Shown here one piece after another: positions 10,997 through 22,984 of a DNA stretch of 64,000 nucleotides; the first letter of the stretch is position 1, and every line of letters begins with the position of its first letter. The notes under the pieces are model-generated. The model was given only the letters and a program-made list of their open reading frames with translations. It did no database searches and had not been told where the DNA came from. This DNA is from Paraspadella gotoi (taxonomy: Eukaryota; Chaetognatha). Made by a program: the position numbers and the translations under genes. The DNA lies in NCBI GenBank assembly GCA_051294375.1, contig CM119264.1, positions 8,740,764 to 8,804,763 of the forward strand. Reading direction: 5' to 3'.

Positions 10997-12931
10997 AAAA
11001 AAAACGCGCCACTTTATATTTCAGACTTTAAAATCCACTCTATAAACTAGAATTTAAAAAAAAAAAAAATTCAAAGATATTACAAGTCTTCATTGCGAAA
11101 AGTATGTAAAAAAAGTTTAGATATTCTTCAATCTAACCCAATCAAGGATAAAAACAGTATCCACTACTACAACGTAAGAGAGGCTGGTTTTTTTACCAGG
11201 GCGCCAACACCCGCAGCGGTGTCACCTCGTGGCGACAGCGAGACAGCATGTTTCATTGTAGTCCAGAGCTTTGGATCTTGGCAGTAGGCCCATGCCTACA
11301 GGCGGGTTACCCGGTCCATCCCTTTCTACATGACAACCTCAGGGCTCGAAACCAGGGACGCACATTGGGATGGTGCATTAGTCCACTGAGCCACTGAGGC
11401 GCTGCGAAAGACAGCTTTAAATCCATCTGTGGTGATAGGCAAACCCACCGCAAAATCACAATCCCCTTTATTATTTTTAAAAAAAGAGCCAGTGAAAATT
11501 TTTTAAAAAATTGGAAAAAAGGTAACGTCTATCGCAAAAGCTGAACAAAAAAAAATCTGAATACATTTAAAGACTAATCTTGTTCTTCTCATATCTTTAC
11601 AATACTTAAATAGCATTAAAATAAAAAAAATTAACACTGGACATCCGGAGGGATAGCGGCCTGGATAAAGCTGATTGCCCAATCCTAAATATAACTAAAG
11701 GTTATTAAAACATAATGATGAAAGATAGGTCCACCGTCCATGATTCTGAAGCTTTTACACGATATTCAAATGGGAGTTAAATTGAAATGATCAAATACTG
11801 TTAGGGGTGAGTCAAAAATTTAGAAGGTGAGTACAAGCTCAAACGAAAATTTAATAACATTTTTAAGTATAACTTATATTTTACAATGGATCAAAATTTT
11901 TTTTTATATGCTCTATACCCTAGTAATTATTTTTTTAATATTTATTTATAGATAGGAAAGGCCAAAATATTTTTTTGAACAGAATTTTAAATTTTAAGGA
12001 CCAGATTCAGATAGCTTAATAAAAAGTGTTGTCACACAAAGTATAATTTTGTTTTAAAAAAATATTTTATGATAAGGTCAAAAATAAGAAAAATGGTAAA
12101 AAAAATTGTCATCATCATCATCTTTGAATGATTTTTATGGTTTTTTTTAAAAAGATATTAACAGAGAAATGTGAGAATTTTCAAAAAACTGGTATTATTC
12201 TCGTTTAACTTTTTATGCTCTTTCAGAAATCCATCAAAATTTTCATTTATATGGTAATAATAATAATTTTAATTAGGCTAAAACCTCAGAAAAAAGAAAT
12301 TTTTGACAAAAAATATTTTAATAACTAATAATCTATGCTCAATGATAAATTATTTTCAACTGCTGGGTGAGACATTAAGAATTTAAATTCATCACGGGCT
12401 CATGAGATACTGTGGCTAAATTTCTGATAGAACCTGATTGCAGATTTTGTTACCCCCTGGTAACAAAAATAAGCTGACGGTTTAATAGAGATAGTGTACA
12501 CACGACTGCTTATTTTCTTAGTTTAGTGATCAATGAATATTGAATTTTTAAAAAAAACAAATTTTTATTATACATTTAGTAAGGACTTTATTCTTGTTAT
12601 AGAGATATTATTATTTATGAAAAATATGTTTGAATTGTTGTCATAATTATCCTATTATTAAGATTATTGGAGAATGTGTCTGAGCAATCATGAATATCAA
12701 AAGCTTTTTCCCACAACCACAATGACAGCCTTTTTCATTTTATAGTTTTTCCCAGTTAAAAAAAATCCGTGTAGATAAAAGATCGAGAATTATATCTCCT
12801 AAACCATTTGAATGATGTAATAAAATTTAGTTACATTGATTCCTTTTTTAACCAAATTTTATTTTTTAATATAATTTTAAAAAATGATTTATAGAGTGTC
12901 TGAATTTAAAGTTATAGTGGCGCGGTTTTTT
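10997..12931. mobile_element. Candidate 1.9-kb element bounded by inverted repeats
   Basis: The left end (about 10997-11046) contains AACGCGCCACTTTAT, TTTCAGACTTT and CCACTCTATAAA. The right end (about 12890-12931) carries the same blocks inverted (TTATAGAGTGTCTGAATTTA, then AGTGGCGCGGTTTTTT). The arms match over roughly 45 bp with small gaps. The interior is AT-rich and non-coding, and a tRNA-derived SINE lies inside it. No transposase frame is visible, so it would be a non-autonomous element. Confidence 0.45.
11178..11404 (-). mobile_element. tRNA-derived SINE
   Basis: Read on the minus strand from 11404, the element begins GCGCCTCAGTGGCTCAGTGG. The pol III A box is TGGCTCAGTGG (11393-11383) and the B box is GGTTTCGAGCCC (11353-11342), spaced as in a tRNA head. 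An unrelated GC-richer body of about 150 bp follows and ends in an A-rich stretch. This is the classic tRNA-head SINE layout. It lies inside the larger inverted-repeat element, so it is a nested, later insertion. Confidence 0.75.
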
Positions 12932-12935
12932 CCTT

Positions 12936-14522
12936 CCACGCGTAGTAAATCCACTAGTAACTTTAAAAATTCATAAACAAATCATTTATTAGGACGTCTG
13001 GCGTTAAGCGTCCGAGATAAAAAATTTAGCAGAAATAAAAAAGTTGTTATTTTACTACTGAATAAAAATACTTAAATACTTACAAAATACGTTAAAATTG
13101 ATAAAAATTATTAATTGCAAAAACAATGTTTAAATCACCACTGCACTACATCTAGTGCCTTTTTTTCAATTGAAATCGATAGAATTAACTAAATATATTT
13201 AGAATTAATTTTTAACTTTGATATAATAAGAGAACCATACTCCGTCCACTTGATGTCGTCAGGTTAATAATATTATGCGTTGGAGGATTCCAAATCTGTT
13301 TTTTAAAATTGACCTATGTAGACGCGCATAGACGCGATATGCCTTTGAAAGCAAGTTGTTTGGTTTGGTTCCACTAAATTATTTATAGCTCTTTTGGCCG
13401 AAAAAGAGGTTTTTTGTCACGTTTATGTTTGTTTTTTTGTTTTTCTTGTTTTTAGGTTGTCAATTGGTAAATAAAAAAAATTGATTTTCTTTGAATATCT
13501 TTTGTAAACCAAAAATGATAGAAGGATGAGACTGGAATCGTATTAAAGCCATAATTATGGAGCATCATTTTCAATAATAAGTTTTTAAAATGTTTCAAGG
13601 GATTTTTTAAAAATCTTGATCGGAATCTTAGTCAAAAGTATACGGTACAATTCTATTGAAATTTATATATTAAACACAACTTAGGCCACATTTTAATAAA
13701 AATAAATAAAACTATGATTCTGAAAGTAGAAAAGATTAATTAAAAGATTAAAATTATTGTTTATTGATATAAAACTAAACAATTTTCTATATCCTGTCAA
13801 GATGTATTATAATAATTACTAAAGATAATTGATTTCATTTTGTTGACCAAAAAAGTCTTAAAAAATTCATGTAGGAACCTTAAAAAACATATTATTTAAA
13901 TATGAATAATTTAAGGTTTTAACACTTTTGTTCCCCTGATTTAAAAATACTGACATAGGGCTAAAAGACTGTATAATCAAAGATTTTAAATTTTTAAGAA
14001 TTTAGCCTGTGTTCTACGAGGCTGGGAGAAAAAATTTATCACAATTTTTTTTTATTTTATGTCATAATGCATCATAAAATAATTTAAATGCATCACGTTA
14101 GGTATCATAGAAAGCTTAACGATGTTTGCTAATGACGCACGTGAAAAAAAAAATTTCTTAATAAAAATAAAAAAAATCACCAGACTACCCTCATTTATAT
14201 TGTTTCAAAAAATAAAAAATAAAATTAAGAAAAGACGGAAAGGCGATTTTAACAGGTAACTTCAACACGTGCCGTTAACAAATTCCGTTTTGATTTATTA
14301 GGGAGAAGTATTGATCGATAAAAAAGAAAAAGGTTAAAATCGTGCACACCGAAGAGTCGTGGCTAAAGACGCGTTTGCTATGTTCTCAGAGAGTCAGTCC
14401 GTAAAAGTTCAAGGCAAAAACATTTTTAGCTCTTTATTCTTTAGTCAGGTTAAAAGCGTCGAAAAATCGCCTTTCGCTTTTAAAAGAAAGACATTTCATG
14501 CGTTTCCTTCCTTTTTCTCCAG
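12936..14522. other. AT-rich non-coding region
   Basis: Long A/T-rich sequence without exons. A good pyrimidine tract and acceptor at its right end (14500-14522) lead into the next exon. Confidence 0.55.
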
Positions 14523-14680
14523 GACGACTTTATGCGGTGGCTCCATGGCACTGGCCGACGCGGGTCTCCTTCAGACGATAAAAGGCCGCCCTTTGTCCAG
14601 CTTTTCGAAACGGCGGGACAAGCAGAGCGTCTCCGAGTGTCCCGATTTTGTCACGACGACCGCGAACCTAAACGCTCGAT
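14523..14680 (+). CDS. Internal coding exon, possibly sema/plexin-like
   Basis: A textbook acceptor (TTCCTTCCTTTTTCTCCAG, AG at 14521-14522) precedes a 158-nt exon that ends at GCTCGAT|GTAAGC (GT at 14681). The frame is open only in the sense matching the splice sites and encodes 52 codons plus 2 nt, going from phase 0 to phase 2. It starts DDFMRWLHGTGRRG, then PPFVQLFETAGQAE, then RLRVSRFCHDDREPKRS. The hydrophobic strand followed by R-V-S-R-F-C-x-D-D resembles the strand in semaphorin/plexin/MET sema domains that carries R-(I/V)-x-R-(F/L/V)-C-x-x-D. This identity rests on a short motif. The splice signals and codon use make the exon itself fairly secure. Confidence 0.55.
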
Positions 14681-16730
14681 GTAAGCGAGGCACGAGGAGC
14701 TGTAGGTCAGGGTTTATATTTACATAGGTCATTAATGTTCTTATGCAAATAATGATCATGGCGTACGGTCATCCAGAAGGGATGATGGAGAACGGTAAAA
14801 AGACTGTGAAAGAAGATATCCACATTGGAGGGTTTCTCAGAGTCGTTTCTATGTCTATGGATTATATACATTTTGTTTGAGCAGTGTACCTTTAATCTCG
14901 ACTTAATATTACACTCAATCCTCATTATTATTCAAATAGATTTATAATAGAATTATATTAAAGTATACTTTTATTTTATATTGTTATTCAATATTCCAAT
15001 TTATTTTTATCCAATATTGAATATAATCTCTAGTAGCACTAGAGAATGAAACAAGGTCAGGTATTATCTCTAAAAACTGCTATAGGAGCAGCATGATGAT
15101 GTCTGAAATAACGCAGGAACAGTAACAAGCAGATTGCAGACCACGAGAATATTTCACGAGTACGCACTACCGTCTATCTAGTGAGCGAGACGTAGAGAGC
15201 ACGAGACACAGGCAGCAAAACAGCTCAGAGCCTACTCACATTAAAAGCATAAAAATTAATTACACATTATTAAAGAAGAAATAAATATTTACAAATAAGA
15301 AGAAGAAGCAGATTTAAAGAGAGGGGGAACCCAAGTGGGATAACACAAATTAGATACATAGCTTAGAGTCACTTATAAATATAAGAAGGAAATGGATCGA
15401 GAATTGGTGTGATATGTGCTTATTTGATAATATAAGATTATCTCTTACAGCGCGGTGAAAGTGGAGAAAAATTCCCATCTCATTGTAAGCCAATTCGAAA
15501 CAGGACGAGATATCCTCTTTACTTGGAAAATTTTTTAAATTGATTCCCCTAAATACTGAATACCCCTCCCATTCTCTTACTCTATTACACTAAGTGTGAA
15601 GTTTATCATTTATCCAATGAACTAACCCCGAATTTTTCTATGTTTTGAAATGAACAAGAAAGCTGAATTCTTGTGGTCTATGGTGCCCTCCTCTGATAAA
15701 GGAATTTTAATAGTGATTGAGTCAAATGCATAACGCTTTATTCATACACGCAACAGGAAAGGACAGAAAAAATAAGGTACAACATCCCTCTTAAAATTCA
15801 AAATCAAGTGATTATATATTCTTCTTTTGGTTAATATCTCATTCTTATGCCTATGGTGATAATTTTACCGGTATTCCGTTGATCCTGAGTTTTGCTCCCA
15901 GTATTTAATCAGGAGAGATATGAATGTATTGCGGAACTTTCCCTTCGTCGTCAATAACTTATGTATAAGATGTTGGAGGTTACGTATTTCTATACGAAAA
16001 TAAGTGATTGAGTTGTTAAAAAGGAGAAAAATGATTTAAAATATTATGCCTAACCATAATTTATTGTGGAACTATTCCCAGATTTTTTTATCCTTTTTTA
16101 GATTATATTGAAAGAAAAAAAATATCAGCGATACGAAGTGCCCGACGGAAAAGTGGATGAACTCAACTCAGTACGGAAAAGACTGGACTAAAGAGTACAA
16201 CAAGTAAAATGAGAATGAGATTAGAATCTAAAAATCTTATTATAAAAAGTGTTTAGTGTGAAATAGTGAATGAATAAAAGTTAAACTCCTTACCAATATT
16301 TATGTTACAGGAGAGATGTAGAGAGACGAGCCAGCAAATACGTCTGCGAGGGCTAATGATTTCAAAATATCAAATATTTTATTAAATAAAATTGAAATAG
16401 GCATATTGGTTTCATTATAATATTTTTTTCCTATTACTCTCTATAACATTTCTATCTCACCTCGTTGTAAATAAATTTCATAATAAACAAGAGAATTCAA
16501 ATGACAAGTGTTCGCGCGTGCGTTTTCGTTCATCTTGGTGTCGATCCATCGGTTTTTGAAGAGAGAGAGAAGAGAATGAGGTTTGGTTATGGTTGTCTTA
16601 CGTAGGGGACTTCAACAGTTCAGATTTTAAATCGTCGTCGTTTTCAGAGCGAATTTCTTTTCTAAAAAAATTCTTATATCCGATCTAAAAAAAAAAACAC
16701 GAGAGATGTGTAGAGAAATAGAAATATGGA
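14681..16730. other. Non-coding region downstream of the 14.5-kb exon
   Basis: Probably intron. An isolated 40-codon frame (ATG 14759 to TGA 14881) lacks splice signals and is not called. The remainder is AT-rich with no recognised element. Confidence 0.45.
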
Positions 16731-17010
16731 AGACCCTAGAAGTAAAGGGAGGAGGGAAGAAGGGAGGAAAAGGAGGGAGAAAAGAAAAGAATATGTTTAG
16801 AGTGGAGCGGGCAGGTTAAGTTAGCATATAAGTAAGATAAAGGAGGAAGAAGAGAGAAAAAAAAGAGAGGAGAAGAAAAAGAGAGAAGGGGAAAGGAGGG
16901 GAGGGAGGAGGAAAAGGGAAAAGAAAAAGGGTTCCAGGTGAGTTGGTCAAATAGAGAATGGTATAAAGGGGAAAATATAGGGAGAAGAGAGGGAGTTCGA
17001 TTCAAATTTA
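16731..17010. repeat. Polypurine (plus strand) low-complexity tract
   Basis: Mostly A and G on the plus strand, GGGAGGAGG-like. The Ser/Phe/Pro/Leu minus-strand frame across it is compositional. Confidence 0.8.
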
Positions 17011-17089
17011 AAACGAATGAACTCTCTCTCTTAATACTTGCCTCTCTCTCTCTGGGTCTCTTCCCTCTCTTTAACTTACAACACAGGGT

Positions 17090-17590
17090 GTTCGTCGGGG
17101 GTCGTCGGGATACCTTCCACCCGTCGGTCGAGTAATAATATCACCCGGATCAATTTTCAAACCGTCATTTCGGTCGTCGTTTTCAAACCGTCATTTATCG
17201 ATCGTCGTTTTAATAGTCAAAATGTCTTTTTCGATGCGTCGATTTTGCGGGATCGTAATGGTTTCGTCGTCTTCGAGTCGTCCATCGTAGTCTCGTCGTC
17301 AATCGTTGTCTATCGTCGTATCCATCGGTTGTTTCGATCGTCATGCGTATGATGCGCTTCGGTCGTCACATCGAGTTGTGTGCGCATTCGAGTCGTCATG
17401 GGAAAAGGTTAATCTTCGTCATCTTACGTGAAATTTTAGTCGATCGTCTACATACGTTTTCGTTGTCACGTGTGGTTGGCGCTGTCGTCGTCTTCGTCCA
17501 AATTAGGTTTGCGAGGTTTGTCAGTTATATGGGCGGAGAATCGGAATGCGGATTTTCAATCGTTTACGATGTAAAGTGTCGTTTTCGAGG
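17090..17590. repeat. TCGTC-enriched degenerate region
   Basis: TCGTC, GTCGTT, ATCGTCG and similar words recur dozens of times in a non-tandem, diverged arrangement. The plus-strand open frames here (about 90-100 codons, Val/Ser/Arg-rich) look compositional, and no splice-bounded exon was found. It may be an old, decayed (GTC)n-related array. Confidence 0.5.
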
Positions 17591-17599
17591 AGAGAAGGA

Positions 17600-18895
17600 T
17601 GTGAAGATCGATTGAAAAAATTAAAGGGAAAGGAATAGAAGAGTATAGAGTAAGGTAGGTTAATTGAAGGAATGGATATATAAGGGAAATTATAAAGGCT
17701 TGAAAGGAAGATAAAATGGGGAAACAGAGAGAGTTAAAAGGGGAGTTATGAGTAAAGGATTAGGTAATAGAAGAATAGGGAGAAAAAAGTGAGAAAGGTA
17801 AAAAGGGATCAAAGGGAAATAGGTCCAGAAGAGGGATGATAGGGAAATAGAGATAGGGTAGAAAAGGCAAATAAGGGAGAAGGGGAAGATTAGAAAGAAC
17901 AGAAAAAGGGAGGGAGAGGGGAGCAAGGCAAAGAGAAAGGGAAACAAAGGAAAAGGATGGAGGAAAAAGAGAAGAAGGAGAGAGAATAAATGAAAATAAA
18001 ATAAGAACATAGAAGGGAGAGAAAAAAAGGAAGAAAGTAGCGGTCGGAAGGAATCTCAACACACTAAAGAAAGAGCAAAAAGCGAGGGAGGGAGAAAAAA
18101 AGAAAAGAAAGAGAAAGGGAGAAAAGGGAGAGGAGAAGGGGGACAAAGGGGCCAGGAAAGGGAGAGAAGGAGAAGAGGAGGGAGAAGGCAAGAAAAGAAA
18201 AAGAGAAAAAAAGGAAGAAAGAAGGAAGAGGGAAGAAATACGAAGGGAAAGGGAAAAGGGAGGAGGGAGGAAAAGGAGAGGGAAGGAGGAAAGGGGAGAA
18301 AAGGGGAAGAGAAGGGGGGAGGAGGAAGAGAGGGAAGAAGGAAAGGGAGAGGAAAGGGGGGAAAGTAGGGAAGAGGAGGGAGGGGAGGGGGAAGGGGGGG
18401 AGAAAGGGAGGACAGGAAATAAGGGAATAGGAAGAGAAAGAAAAAGGGAAGAGAAAGAGAGAGAAGGAGAGAGGGAGGGGAAGAGGGAGATGGAGGGGGA
18501 AGGGGAAAAGACAGGGAAAGGGAAGAAAAGAGGACAGAGGAACGGAAAAGGAGGATAGAAGAAGGAGGGAAGAAGGAAGGAGAAAAAAGAAAGGGAAAAA
18601 CAAAGGAAACAGGAAGGGGAGAGGGAAGAAAGGAAGAGAGGAAGAGAAGTAGGGGGGAAAAAGCGAAGGGAGAAGGAGGAGGAAAAAGGAAAAAGAGTGG
18701 AAGCAGACAAAAGGAGAGAGAAAAGGAGAAAAAGGGAAAGAAAAGGGGAGAGAAAGAAGGAAAAGGGGAAGTAAAAGGGGGAGCAAAGGCGGAGGGAGGG
18801 GAGAGGCTAGGGGAGAAAAAGAAAAAGAGGAAGGAGGAGAGGAGGAGAGGGACAAAGACACAAAAAGGAGAGGGAGGGGGGGAAAGGGGGGGAGG
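17600..18895. repeat. 1.3-kb polypurine tract
   Basis: The plus strand is almost entirely A and G for about 1,300 bases, with only rare T or C after 18060. It is built of varying GGGA, GAAA, AGGG and GAGG units with no fixed period. The minus-strand frames of 316 and 265 codons (Leu/Ser/Phe/Pro only) are artefacts, because a polypyrimidine strand cannot form stop codons. Confidence 0.95.
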
Positions 18896-19266
18896 AACTT
18901 TTTAAGATATTTATTTTGAAATAAAATTAATTTCCTATAATTATCCCTCTTATAACAAAAAATTTAAAAATCAGAAATTGAAGATGAAATACTGAAATTT
19001 TGTAGATATTTTTTTCTTTTTGAATTCCTTTTATTTTCCTTTCTCTTCCCTTTCACCCCAACACTTCCTCTAAACTCTTTTTCTTTTTCAAATCTTCCCT
19101 CGTCTCCCCTTAAATCTTACTCCTTTCCTTTTCAATCTCATCCCGCGAATTTCTTTTCTTTTCTTTTCTCCCTTTGATCCCTTTCCTCTTTTTTTCCTTC
19201 TTCCCCCTTTTCTTTCCATTTTCTCTTTGACGGAGGACATTCTTTCTTCTCAACGCGCAGTCGCTT

Positions 19267-19272
<6 letters not shown>

Positions 19273-19331
<59 letters not shown>
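19273..19331. repeat. (GTC)n trinucleotide repeat
   Basis: About 19 uninterrupted GTC units between pyrimidine-rich flanks. It codes poly-Val or poly-Arg depending on frame, and no gene is supported. Confidence 0.95.
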
Positions 19332-19449
19332 TTCGCCCTGTCCCCGTCGTCCTCGGCGTCTTCATCCCGATTGTCAAAAGGCGGCGTCTCCAAAATCACA
19401 GAAGTTCCATCCTCCGGTTCCATCCTTCGAGAGATGGGGGCGTGACGAG

Positions 19450-19680
19450 TTAGGAATGGGTGGAGAAACGGGATAAAGGGATGGAAGGATGGATGGAAAG
19501 AACAAAGAATGGAAAGCAGCATGAAATGAAGAATGGAATGATAAGTGAAATCGAGTATGGAATGAACAAAGAATGGAAGGAAGGATGTAATAAATTGTGG
19601 AATGAGGGGTAAAATAAATAATGGAATGGTAAGTGGAATGAAGATCTGAAAAGGGTGAATGGAACAGAATTTAATGAGAG
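19450..19680. repeat. Degenerate (GGAAT)n-like tandem region
   Basis: Irregular repetition of GGAATG, GAATGGAA and AATGAAGAATGG. It resembles a decayed GGAAT-type satellite. Confidence 0.6.
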
Positions 19681-19689
19681 GGTTTGGGG

Positions 19690-20250
19690 AGAAAAAAAAG
19701 AAAAACGAGCGTGCTTAGGGTCGAATGGGAGGGGATATCGAGACCGGCTTATGGAGGCTTTGATGTTAAGACTGAGTGTGGCAAAAGGGAATGAATCGTA
19801 GGCGATGCTGTGAGTTTATGAGGTGAGCAGAAGAACGAAAGGACGAGTGGCAGAGCAGAGAAGGAGAGAGGACGGGAAAGAAAGGAGTGAATCGAAAGGA
19901 AAGATTCGAGTGAGCAAGACCATCGCGGATGAGTGAAATGGTGAGACCGGTTCGTTGTTATGGAAACGAGGACACAAACCGGGTCTCAATCCGTGGGCGA
20001 CCCCGGTTGCCGAAAAGGGGGGTGGGCGATGATAGGGTGCTCTCTTTTAAAAGAAAAAGTGGGTGCGATGAAAGGGGCGCCTGAAGGGGCGATGGGCGCG
20101 AAATCTTGGCGTGGGTGAGACTCGAACCTTCGAACCCGGGAACCCTTGAACCTTTAGACCCTCGTCGATCGTTTGGTGAGATTCGACGTCGAAGATGAAG
20201 ATATTGAAACGATTACGAGCGTCGATGATGAAATTTAAGGCGGCGGAGTT
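19690..20250. other. Non-coding region, mixed composition
   Basis: No exon is supported. On the minus strand GGTTCGAGTCTC (about 20124-20135) looks like a pol III B box, but the flanks do not form a T-arm and no A box was found. Confidence 0.5.
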
Positions 20251-20256
20251 GATTGT

Positions 20257-20293
<37 letters not shown>

Positions 20294-20350
20294 GTCTCTC
20301 TCTCTGTCTCTCTCTCTGTCTCTCTCTATCTCTCTCTCTCTCTCTCTCTT
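20257..20350. repeat. (CT)n with (CTCTCTGT) higher-order units
   Basis: CT dinucleotides punctuated by regularly spaced TCTG interruptions about 12 bp apart, indicating expansion of a 12-bp unit. Confidence 0.9.
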
Positions 20351-20637
20351 TCAATTCTGCCGTTAAAAACGTCAAAAAATTTAAATAGAGAGAAAAATTA
20401 ATGCAAATATTTAGAGAGCGAATTGTAATATTTTGAAAAACTGGCGATAAGGAAGAATAAGATAACGAACGAAATCAGCAACAACAGCGCTCGTCCAAAA
20501 ATGCAAATGTCGTGGAGAGAAAGAAGAAAGAATATTCTTTTAGTGAAATTTTGTTCTACCGCCAGGCTTGTGTTCAGTTTTCATCATTTCTAAAAATTTT
20601 TCACTGTTGTACATTGCCTAATGTATTGATCCCTGTG

Positions 20638-20639
<2 letters not shown>

Positions 20640-20685
<46 letters not shown>
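20640..20685. repeat. (CT)n microsatellite
   Basis: Pure CT run with small flanking imperfections. Confidence 0.95.
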
Positions 20686-20688
<3 letters not shown>

Positions 20689-20780
20689 TCACCAATTTCA
20701 AAAATCATTTGCTCTCTCTTTCCCTACTTTCACCTGTCCTCACATCTGACCACTATCCTTGCTCAATTCTTTGTTGGAAA

Positions 20781-20811
<31 letters not shown>

Positions 20812-20852
20812 AAACTAATGTTTAAAAAAATTTGGTCTATTGAATTCATTTG

Positions 20853-20885
20853 CTGATGAAGACTCGTAACACTAAGAGTCGAAAC
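20853..20885 (+). ncRNA. Hammerhead-ribozyme-like core motif
   Basis: The order is CTGATGA (20853-20859), A, then GACTC (20861-20865), a 10-nt loop, GAGTC (20876-20880) and GAAAC (20881-20885). CTGATGA, a perfect 5-bp stem II and GAAAC are the hammerhead core elements. The single A between CTGATGA and the stem replaces the usual G of the first stem II pair, so activity is doubtful. Similar motifs occur in repeated elements of many animal genomes, including Penelope-like retroelements. The cleavage-site strand was not identified. Confidence 0.35.
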
Positions 20886-21283
20886 ATGTACAATAATAAA
20901 AATAAAAATTGCTATTACAACGAATTTTTCGTTTCATCTCTAAACTATTTTAAATAGCAAAAAAGAAAGTCAAAATACAAAGTTTTCATCTCATATTATT
21001 TTCTCATTTTTTTCCAGCACCAACACTGATCATATATACAGAGCTCTCCGTTAGAATTCTTTAGAGTATTGAGCTAAATTGTTATAATTTGTATTACCTC
21101 AAACCCCTTCCTCTCCACTGCCCCATTTATCTTCACCCTGTTTCACAAATACCCTATTTACCCCAACATTTCCCCTTGAATGATTCCTTTTAACGAATGA
21201 GAGAGAAAAATTTGGTCGTTGGGAAAAAGTTGGCCTTAAATCCGACTGTAAAGAAAAACGAGGGGGAAAACGAATTTAGTTCG

Positions 21284-21376
21284 CTCTCTCTCTCTAATCT
21301 CCTCCTCTCTCGGTCTCTCCGTTCTCTCTCTCTCTCTCTCTCTCTCGTCCTCTCTCTCTCTCTCTCTCTCTCTCTT
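21284..21376. repeat. (CT)n microsatellite cluster
   Basis: CT runs broken by GGTCTC and GTCC interruptions; a second, weaker CT cluster lies at 21490-21540. Confidence 0.9.
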
Positions 21377-21860
21377 CGTTTTCCATTCTCTCTCTTTCCA
21401 CAGCTTTTTTTTATTTCAATGTCTCTTTTCACACCGTTCGTTTGTGGCAACGTGCTTTGCCGAAAATCATTCTTTCAAACTCTCCTCCCTCTTCTCTCTC
21501 TCTCATTCTCTCGTTCTTCTTCTCTCTCTCTCTTTTCCTATTCTCACACAGGCACCGTGCTACGATGCCTCTGCCAACAGATGGTGACGACGATAACAAA
21601 AACGACCATGGAAAAGATGACAAAAGAAAAATGTCAGAGAAAACCAAACGACAATAGCAGAAGTGCTGTAAAAAGTAGGAAAAAAGTAGAATTTGAAACA
21701 AGGAAGTTGTAGTAAAAGTAATCCTAGAGTAACCGTACTAAACGGAAATTACTTAGTAGTAAATAATACATCTAAGTTGACTCTAACATCATCTTTCGTC
21801 AATAAACACTAAAATCATCATTAAATTGGCTAACAAAAAGAAAATATCCCGAGATCGGTG

Positions 21861-21861
21861 A

Positions 21862-21943
<82 letters not shown>

Positions 21944-22040
21944 TTGATGAAAGAAAGAATAAAAGAAATAAAGATTGAAAGAAAGAAATAAATCAAGAAA
22001 GAAAGAAAGAAGGAAAGATAAAAGGAAAGAAGGAAAGAAA
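21861..22040. repeat. (GAAA)n microsatellite
   Basis: About 20 uninterrupted GAAA units to 21940, then a decayed tail with AATAAA and GGAAAG variants. Confidence 0.95.
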
Positions 22041-22349
22041 CAAACCAATAAACAATCAAAGAAACAATGAAAATGAGGGAATGACCGAACGTTTAATGAG
22101 CTCCGTTGAATCGACAATTTACAAGCCGTTCTAAACCTTAACAGGACAAATCGTTGAATTAGCTTTGAAATAATTCGATCAAGACGGAATGAATAACAAA
22201 CAATGATTGCGCGGGAAAAGAAAGAAGGAAAAGTTTTGAGTGAAATAAATGGCGAGAAAAGAGTCGACGACGAAAGCCAAACGTGAGATAAACGTTGGTT
22301 AAAACTCCTGAAACGGAGTAGAATAAATGACGATTCCTTTGAAGAAAAC

Positions 22350-22466
<117 letters not shown>

Positions 22467-22479
22467 GAAAATAAAAAGG

Positions 22480-22984
22480 AAGAAAGGAGATTGACGCGAC
22501 GTCGGCGAAAGGTAAGAAGCTGAAGACGGAAGTTGTTTTTGTTTGTGACATCCACGGAAATTCTTAGAGTGAAAACCGTAACCATGTGTGCGCGTAATAT
22601 TTAACCACAAACACGTTTGGGAAAATTTAATTTTCGTTTTGAAACTTCATGAAAATAATTGGGAACTTGCGCCAAAATAATTTCGGATGCCAGTGAGCTT
22701 GTCAATCGGACTAGACAAACAGTTTTGAGGTTCCACTCACCTTTCGTTATATTAATTTCGATTTAGTCAACGACTTGCCCAACGAACGAATTTTTCTTCT
22801 ATTTCATCTATGAACGAACCATCCTACTGTTTTTGATCTACTTTCTTTATTCAACACCCTAGTTTTCTCCTCACGTGCTGCATCCCTTCTCCTCTCATCG
22901 CTTCTGTGACGTCTCTCCCTCCGCCATCACCGCCCCCGTCAACCACCGCACCCCCGGGCCCTCCCCACGCGCCCCCTAGCCCCC
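22480..22984. other. Non-coding region
   Basis: No exon is supported; pyrimidine- and C-rich toward the right end. Confidence 0.5.

Noticed and set aside
17760-18861. Minus-strand open frames of 316 and 265 codons
   Set aside because: They consist almost only of Leu, Ser, Phe and Pro, because the strand is polypyrimidine and cannot form stop codons. Both overlap in different frames with equal openness.
20118-20140. Possible tRNA T-arm on the minus strand
   Set aside because: GGTTCGAGTCTC resembles a B box, but the flanking bases do not pair and no A box or cloverleaf is present.
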